From NCBI GenBank assembly GCA_958450325.1, contig OY288239.1, forward strand, positions 55,881,049 to 55,945,048: a DNA stretch of 64,000 nt. Direction: 5' to 3'. Of this stretch, positions 59,150 to 64,000 are shown piece after piece. Under the pieces are notes generated by a model. It was not told the origin of the DNA, made no database searches, and was given only the letters and a program-made list of their open reading frames with translations. This DNA is from Agrostemma githago (Eukaryota; Streptophyta; Magnoliopsida; Caryophyllales; Caryophyllaceae). The position numbers and the translations under genes were made by a program. The stretch's first letter is position 1. Each line of letters starts with the position of its first letter.

Positions 59150-59369
59150 CACTCGATCGAGTGCCTTGCCCACTCGGTCGAGTGGCACCCCAACACTGAG
59201 GCAGAATGACTTTTTGAGGACCACTCGGTCCAGTCTCTTGATGACTCGATCGATTGGCGACCTACTCGGTCGAGTCTCTTAGTGACTCGGTCGAGTAACA
59301 CCTCAAATTTTTGGTAGAATCCTTTTCCGAGGTCCACTCGGTCGAGTCCCTCAATGACTCGATCGAGTG
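59150..59369. promoter_or_regulatory. Doubled CACTCGATCGAGTG module in transcribed part of LTR
   Basis: Starts at 59150, 59171, 59222, 59243, 59263, 59284, 59335 and 59356. This is the four-copy module twice: 59150/59171+59222/59243 and 59263/59284+59335/59356, each with 72 nt between pairs and 21 nt within. Confidence 0.6.
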
Positions 59370-60148
59370 GCCTTTATCACGTCAAATCCGTGAGGTCCAT
59401 AGCATCTTTTGAGCCTCGGTAAAATATTTTTAATGACTTCGGTTAACACGTGTCAAGTCCATCACGTGATTCATCTTTCCAAAAATCATGCATCATATCT
59501 CGTTACATCATTCTATATTAGTTACAAACCGTTATTATCGTTACTAACACATTTGTTCTTATTTTGGTATTTTATGTCCGTTATTCATTTTATTGTACTA
59601 AAATGAATCTCGCATGCTAAATACAACTTTGACGCTAATCTTAGATGCATTAAATCGACATAGCAACCTATTCAAATATTCACATGTTTAGTGAAAACAT
59701 TGTTTGCATATCATTCAATCGAATTACTAACGCGCGTATTCAAAAGTCAAGCGATATCTTAGTAGAGGCCGCCAAGTGCGGGCGGGGTTGGGTGTTCTTT
59801 GTGAACTTCTCAACACGTACCCTCACCCCTTACTTAGAACCTCGCTTTCCGGATGCCCGAAACCGTTGGGGCACGAGAGTCATTCAATACACGATATCCG
59901 ATAATGTCGGTATCGGTATCACAATGCAAAGGGACGAACCTAATAAACTCGGAAATCCTAATGGGCCGTACTTTGTGCACGACCCACTAAGATATAGAGT
60001 GGGTTCGACGCTCCCGTACTCCTAAAAAGTTCGGTGGCGACTCCACTTTGATTTAAATTTCATTTCGATCCATCTCACGTGAGATTCATTCGCCTCCCAA
60101 AACCCGCGCGTGGCCGCGTCGGGGTAGACCTATGTCATGTCCACAATT

Positions 60149-60166
60149 TGGCGACTCCGCTGAGGA
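60149..60166 (+). other. Primer-binding site of the Tat/Ogre-like element
   Basis: TGGCGACTCCGCTGAGGA starts 3 bases after the LTR end. Ogre/Tat elements are known to use an arginine tRNA with a PBS of this TGGCGACTC type; the exact tRNA match was not checked. Confidence 0.75.
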
Positions 60167-62056
60167 TAACTGATGCGTGACTTACCATCGGCATCCTCAG
60201 AGTGAGACTCGAATAGAAATCGTTTGACTAATACAATACGCGTTTTAGTTTTACGGTTCATGCATAACCCCATCTTTTCCCGGACCGGTATTGGCGACCG
60301 ACGTCCCACTATACCGTGATATACTCCAACATGGATATGTCAAAGGTGTCCATGGCTAATTCGTATGGGTTTCGCGGCATGTTCTAAGCTCAACTCGACT
60401 TAGGAAGTCCGTCCCGATTCTCGGAAAGGCCATGTACACAGGTATAAACCTTATTTCGACCGACCGAGACTTAGTGTAGAGCATACATGGCGTCGTTATT
60501 ATGCTTGCGCGACTACCTGCTACTTGGTTTTCGGGTCGCTTTCAAAAAACCGTCATTTCAAAAAAATTGCATCTTTTCAAAAATATTCAATTTTCAAAAA
60601 CTCGGAAAGCTGCCGAAATTTAGACTTAAGATTTGACTCAAAACAAGCCTATTTTCTAGCCGGCATGCTGCCCATTTCAAAATTCGAATTTCCGATCCAC
60701 CATTTGATTTTTAAATTTTCAAAATTCAATTTTGATTTTAAAATTTTCGAGGTACCATTCGCGATTTTCAAATTTTCGAGATGCTATTTTCGATTTTCAA
60801 AATTTCCGAGATGCCATTTTCAATTTTCAAATCTTTGAGATGCTGTTTTCGATTTTGAAATCTTCGGGATCCCGTTTCCATTTTTTCAAATTATCGGAAA
60901 TTCTTTTTTTCGATATTCAAATTTCAAAATTCCAATTATTCAACTTTTCAAAAACCCGGAAAGCTACCGAATTTAGGACATATGATTTTACTCAAAATAG
61001 CCTATTTCTAGCCGGTATGCTGCCCATTTCAAAATTCAAAAATATTTTCAAACCTTCAAAATTGCGGCCCGATGGCACTTTTCCGATTTTCGAAAAATCG
61101 GGCCATTCACCGGTTTTCTCGAATTTTCTAAAAATATCCTTTTCAAAAAAAACTTTCCTCTTCTTAGGACTTTCTGTATTTAGCATTGTCGGGTCTTGTC
61201 ATAAATCGTCGAAAGTCTTTAGCGTCGAAACTCCGTCGATCTTACATCACGGGTTTCCTCCGTATCCCAGTCTGTCTTATTTGACTAAGGCATGACCCAC
61301 CTACGTAGGACATACCCCTACCAAGGAAAGCCCGTTTAAACACTCGAGTCCTAACTAGAAAGTCCCATACGATTTTTCCCTCCAACAGGACTGTCCCCAC
61401 GATCTTTCCTAAGGGAATTTCGACCGTCTTTCAATCCGTTAGTCGAGTCATCCTAATTCGAGAATCCTTTAAATTAAGGGTCTACCCTAATCACAGGGTC
61501 CATTCTTATTCAAGTCAAGTCGAGGGTCTCTAGCGTCGAAACTCTGTCGATCTTACATCACAAGTTTCTTCCCTTACCCCGTCTGCCTTTCCTCGAGGCC
61601 AAGTCAACCTTTTACAAGGCATAGCCCTATAACAAAAGGTTCGTGATCCTTACATCTAAGGGTCACTCGTCCAACACTCGAGTCTTAACACAACCTTCGA
61701 TCCCACTCGGGGGCTACCCTTCAGCAGAGTGATCAATCACGGTTGCTCTAAGGGTCATGTCCTACACGTGTCATCTCACGTACCTCACTTTCGAGTCACT
61801 TAGATGTCACACCATCTGAGTCCTATCTGAGTTCTTAGTCTCACTTGGGGGCTATTCTCTGACGGAGCGATTAATCATGGTCACTCCGAGAATCGTACCC
61901 TACACATTTGTCTTAGGAGAGTCTAACCCGAGTCAAACTGGAGTCGTCTCTCCTCCCGCGCTATTTCCTATGCCTTGGAGTATTTAAGTTCAGAAGCAAC
62001 TTTCCTGATTACGCGGTATTCTTACAGACAGGCCACCGGTAACCAGACGCCATAAA
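60167..62056 (+). other. Repeat-rich leader between PBS and gag
   Basis: About 1.9 kb. 60540-61140 is built from variants of 'attttcaaaattcgaa', with 'cta-ttctagccgg-atgctg' and 'cccatttcaaaattc' occurring twice, about 354 bp apart (60650, 61004). 'agcgtcgaaactc-gtcgatc' also occurs twice (about 61220 and 61538), as does 'cactcgggggctaccc'-type text (61706, 61846). ORFs 60524-60838 and 60732-61295 are F/S/K-rich products of this repetition, not recognised proteins. Confidence 0.65.
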
Positions 62057-62884
62057 ATGCAAGAAACCTTGGACCAACTGACTGTCGCGCTGGCTAAGAT
62101 CGAGACCCAATTGATAACTATGAGGTCCGACCAAATAGCCATTACCACCCGTTTGAGTGCTGTGGAGCAAGGGACTCCTAAGGTCGGGAATAAAACCACT
62201 GGGCCCATAGCTGAACTGGTCAGCGCCGTTCGCAAGTTTGAAGAACAGGTCCATTTGTCAACAAACAACTCGATCCACAAGGAAAATGCCTGAGAATATA
62301 CACCCATTAGTGAGAAACTACCAAAGGATCTCGACATAGAAGGGTTACCCATATTCGAAGGGACGGAGGATCCATTATTACACCTCCGAGCTTTCAAATA
62401 ATTCATGGCAGTCAAGGGGGTCAAAGCCAACATGTTCATCAATTTGTTCGGCGTGTCCCTCGGAAAATATCCAAAAGCCTGGTTCTATAGGCTTAATGCA
62501 AAAAGATTCCCAACTTGGGAAGATGTGGCTATCGAGTTCAGTAAAAACTATTGTGATAATATTGAACTTCAGACTACCATGCGAACCCTAGAAGTCATGG
62601 CCCAGGAGCCCAAAGAAGGCTTCACCAAATACCTCCAACGTTGGAGGGCCGGAAGCGTGAAGCTGGTGGAGAAGCCCAACGAAAAAACTTTAGTGGAGGC
62701 CTTTGTCAAGAACCTCCTCCCTTCCTACTGGGTCCATCTCCGGTATGCTATCATACCCAACTTCACCATTTTAACTAAAATGGGGACTAGGGTTGAAGAT
62801 GATCTTCGACATAATCTGGGTGAAGCTTCTACCGAAGGCTATACTGGACATCAATTCGAGTCCTTAGAAGCCGAAGACTATTGA
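62057..62884 (+). pseudogene. Tat/Ogre-like gag with in-frame stops
   Basis: Starts METL-type (MQETLDQLTVALAKIETQL, coiled coil). The core is PIFEGTEDPLLHLRAFK, FMAVKGVKANMFINLFGVSL, KAWFYRLNAKRFPTWEDVAIEF, LQRWRAGSVKLVEKPNEKTL and FVKNLLPSYW, the retrotransposon-gag domain of Tat/Ogre elements. TGA at 62291-62293 and TAA at about 62399-62401 interrupt one otherwise continuous frame. It ends at 62884 before any zinc knuckle. Confidence 0.85.
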
Positions 62885-64000
62885 CGACATCCGCAGGATC
62901 ACAAACAGACATCCAAGATTCTATATTTGGTTTGAGTCCGAGTTTGAGATGAGTATAGGATGTGCTATTTCTTCCAAAATCAAAGTCATAGTCAGAGTCA
63001 ATTGTATTCTGTCCTCTTTTTTTCAAAATTCAATAAAATCAGCTTTTCTATTTCTCATATATACTTTCCTTACGTGTTTCCGAGAACATGATGAACACTG
63101 TCATACACTGTGAGCACACGCTTGTGACTATTATAGGCACATCTATAATGACTGCAGGAGACCAAGCCCGTGTTTTCCTTTTACCTATTCCATGTCTGGT
63201 ATAGAAAAGCCACATAACTACCTTTAGGGAGCGGTATCGAATCCCATGACGAACCTAGGTAGTCTCCTAGTTTAAGTTCAATACGGGAGGCAAGCCCATT
63301 TCCCACAATAAACACCCCTCCAATAAGACAGACCAATCCCTACCTTAGGCGTTAGTCTATCGAAGAAAAAGCATCGTAACTCTATAGACGTGATGCCAAA
63401 AATACCCAACTCGGGACGATGCTCCCACCAAGCCTGCTCGGAATTATGATGACAATACCGAGATCCAAACTGCCATGCTTACACAAAAGCTTAGCTCCAA
63501 AAGCCTAATCCAACTGATAGGCCTAATCCCAGATCCACCCACAAATGGATGCCACAGATCCGGGAATACCCGCGCCTATTTCCAACACCACAGGGGGAAT
63601 AGCAAACGCAAAAAAAAAAAGAAAAAAGAAAAAAAGAAAATAAGCTGGACAAAAAAAATCAAAAGTCCAAGAAAAAAAAAGCAAAAGGCCAAAACAAAAA
63701 AGCAGGCCATCATAAAAAAAGAGGCATCCATGACCAAGGTTAAACGATCAACTAGACCGGGGCTAAGAGGTCAACCAAAGGAACTCAAATACCCATGACT
63801 GTGGTCAAAGGTCAACCGAGTGAAAGTCTTTTGACCGGGGTACGGTCAATTCAAAATTATACCATAACAAAAATGAAGAAACAATCAAGTTGGTCAGCTA
63901 ACACCACATCTAACCCTCCCACGTTACAACCCTCAAGAACTTCTCGAGACCTAGGCTAAGAGACAGCCCAAAATTTTGAGGATTCAAGCTCCATAGGATA
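62885..64000 (+). other. Degenerate interior after gag
   Basis: No protease or RT motif recognised before the window ends. An A-rich tract (63610-63720) gives a lysine-rich ORF. Phrases such as 'ggtcaaaggtcaaccga' (63803) look like local duplications. Possibly decayed polyprotein or another spacer. Confidence 0.4.

Larger units (their letters stand above)
57420..60145 (+). mobile_element. 5' LTR of the Tat/Ogre-like element (2726 bp)
   Basis: TGTAGACACCC...TGTCCACA, collinear with the solo LTR at 33287-35728. Promoter elements: palindrome module 57781-57887 and 'cctatatatacaca' at about 57916. A telo-box-like 'aaccctaa' repeats four times in the leader (57958-58040). Confidence 0.92.
57420..64000 (+). 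mobile_element. Tat/Ogre-like Ty3/gypsy element, 5' part (runs out of window)
   Basis: 5' LTR 57420-60145, PBS, long leader and gag are in order on the plus strand. Inserted in Helitron sequence; the 5 bp before it are ATAGT. PBS type, long LTR, long leader and the gag sequence fit the Tat/Ogre group. pol should follow beyond 64000. In-frame stops in gag show it is not autonomous. Confidence 0.85.

Noticed and set aside
63475..63798. Lysine-rich 107-aa ORF
   Set aside because: Derived from an A-rich tract in the decayed interior of the Tat/Ogre-like element.

Overview
The window is plant nuclear DNA from a flowering plant, most likely a core eudicot. The evidence is GT-AG introns, a molybdenum-cofactor gene collinear with Arabidopsis CNX1, a plant pectate lyase, RTM2-like HSP20 genes, Stowaway MITEs, and plant-type Ty1/copia, Ty3/gypsy, MULE, hAT and Helitron sequences. 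The frequent 'tactccgta/cggagta' words recall Caryophyllales, but that is only an impression. No bacterial, organellar, rRNA, convincing tRNA or CRISPR sequence was seen.

Layout. 1-4.5 kb: an LTR tail of a Tat/Ogre-like family joined to the 3' part of another gypsy element. 4.5-13 kb: AT-rich decayed repeats, a solo LTR with a 5-bp target-site duplication (TSD), a Stowaway MITE and a small non-autonomous Helitron built of degenerate tandem repeats. 13.2-28.5 kb is the gene island: a 12-exon CNX1-like gene (+), a 4-exon pectate lyase (-), and two head-to-head RTM2-like small-HSP/membrane-anchor genes. 28.9-38.2 kb: a second Helitron-type end, a 5'-truncated LINE with a 14-bp TSD, a 1.44-kb fold-back element, a 2.4-kb Tat-like solo LTR inserted into a MITE terminus, and a second LTR family. 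38.2-57.4 kb: a nested stack. A Helitron of the 10.6-12.8 kb family (minus strand) is split by a 10-kb copia element, which itself holds a 3.6-kb chromovirus-type solo LTR, and by a hAT-type element that holds a 5.7-kb MULE. 57.4 kb to the end: a Tat/Ogre-like element with its 5' LTR, primer-binding site, repeat-rich leader and broken gag, running out of the window.

How the parts relate. The four genes look functional and are not an operon-like set; CNX1 acts in molybdenum-cofactor synthesis, pectate lyase in the cell wall, and the RTM2-like pair are probably membrane-anchored small heat-shock-like proteins. The rest is layered transposition whose order can be read from TSDs.

The two observations I rate highest are these. 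(1) A repeated cis-module made of two pairs of CpG-containing palindromes (CACTCGATCGAGTG or TCCCGAYCGGGA), with 20-23 nt within a pair and 68-73 nt between pairs, occurs in unrelated LTR-element families, often just upstream of the LTR TATA box. (2) An intact small GRF-type zinc-finger/transmembrane ORF sits inside the MULE, convergent with the decayed transposase, in the position mudrB holds in maize MuDR.
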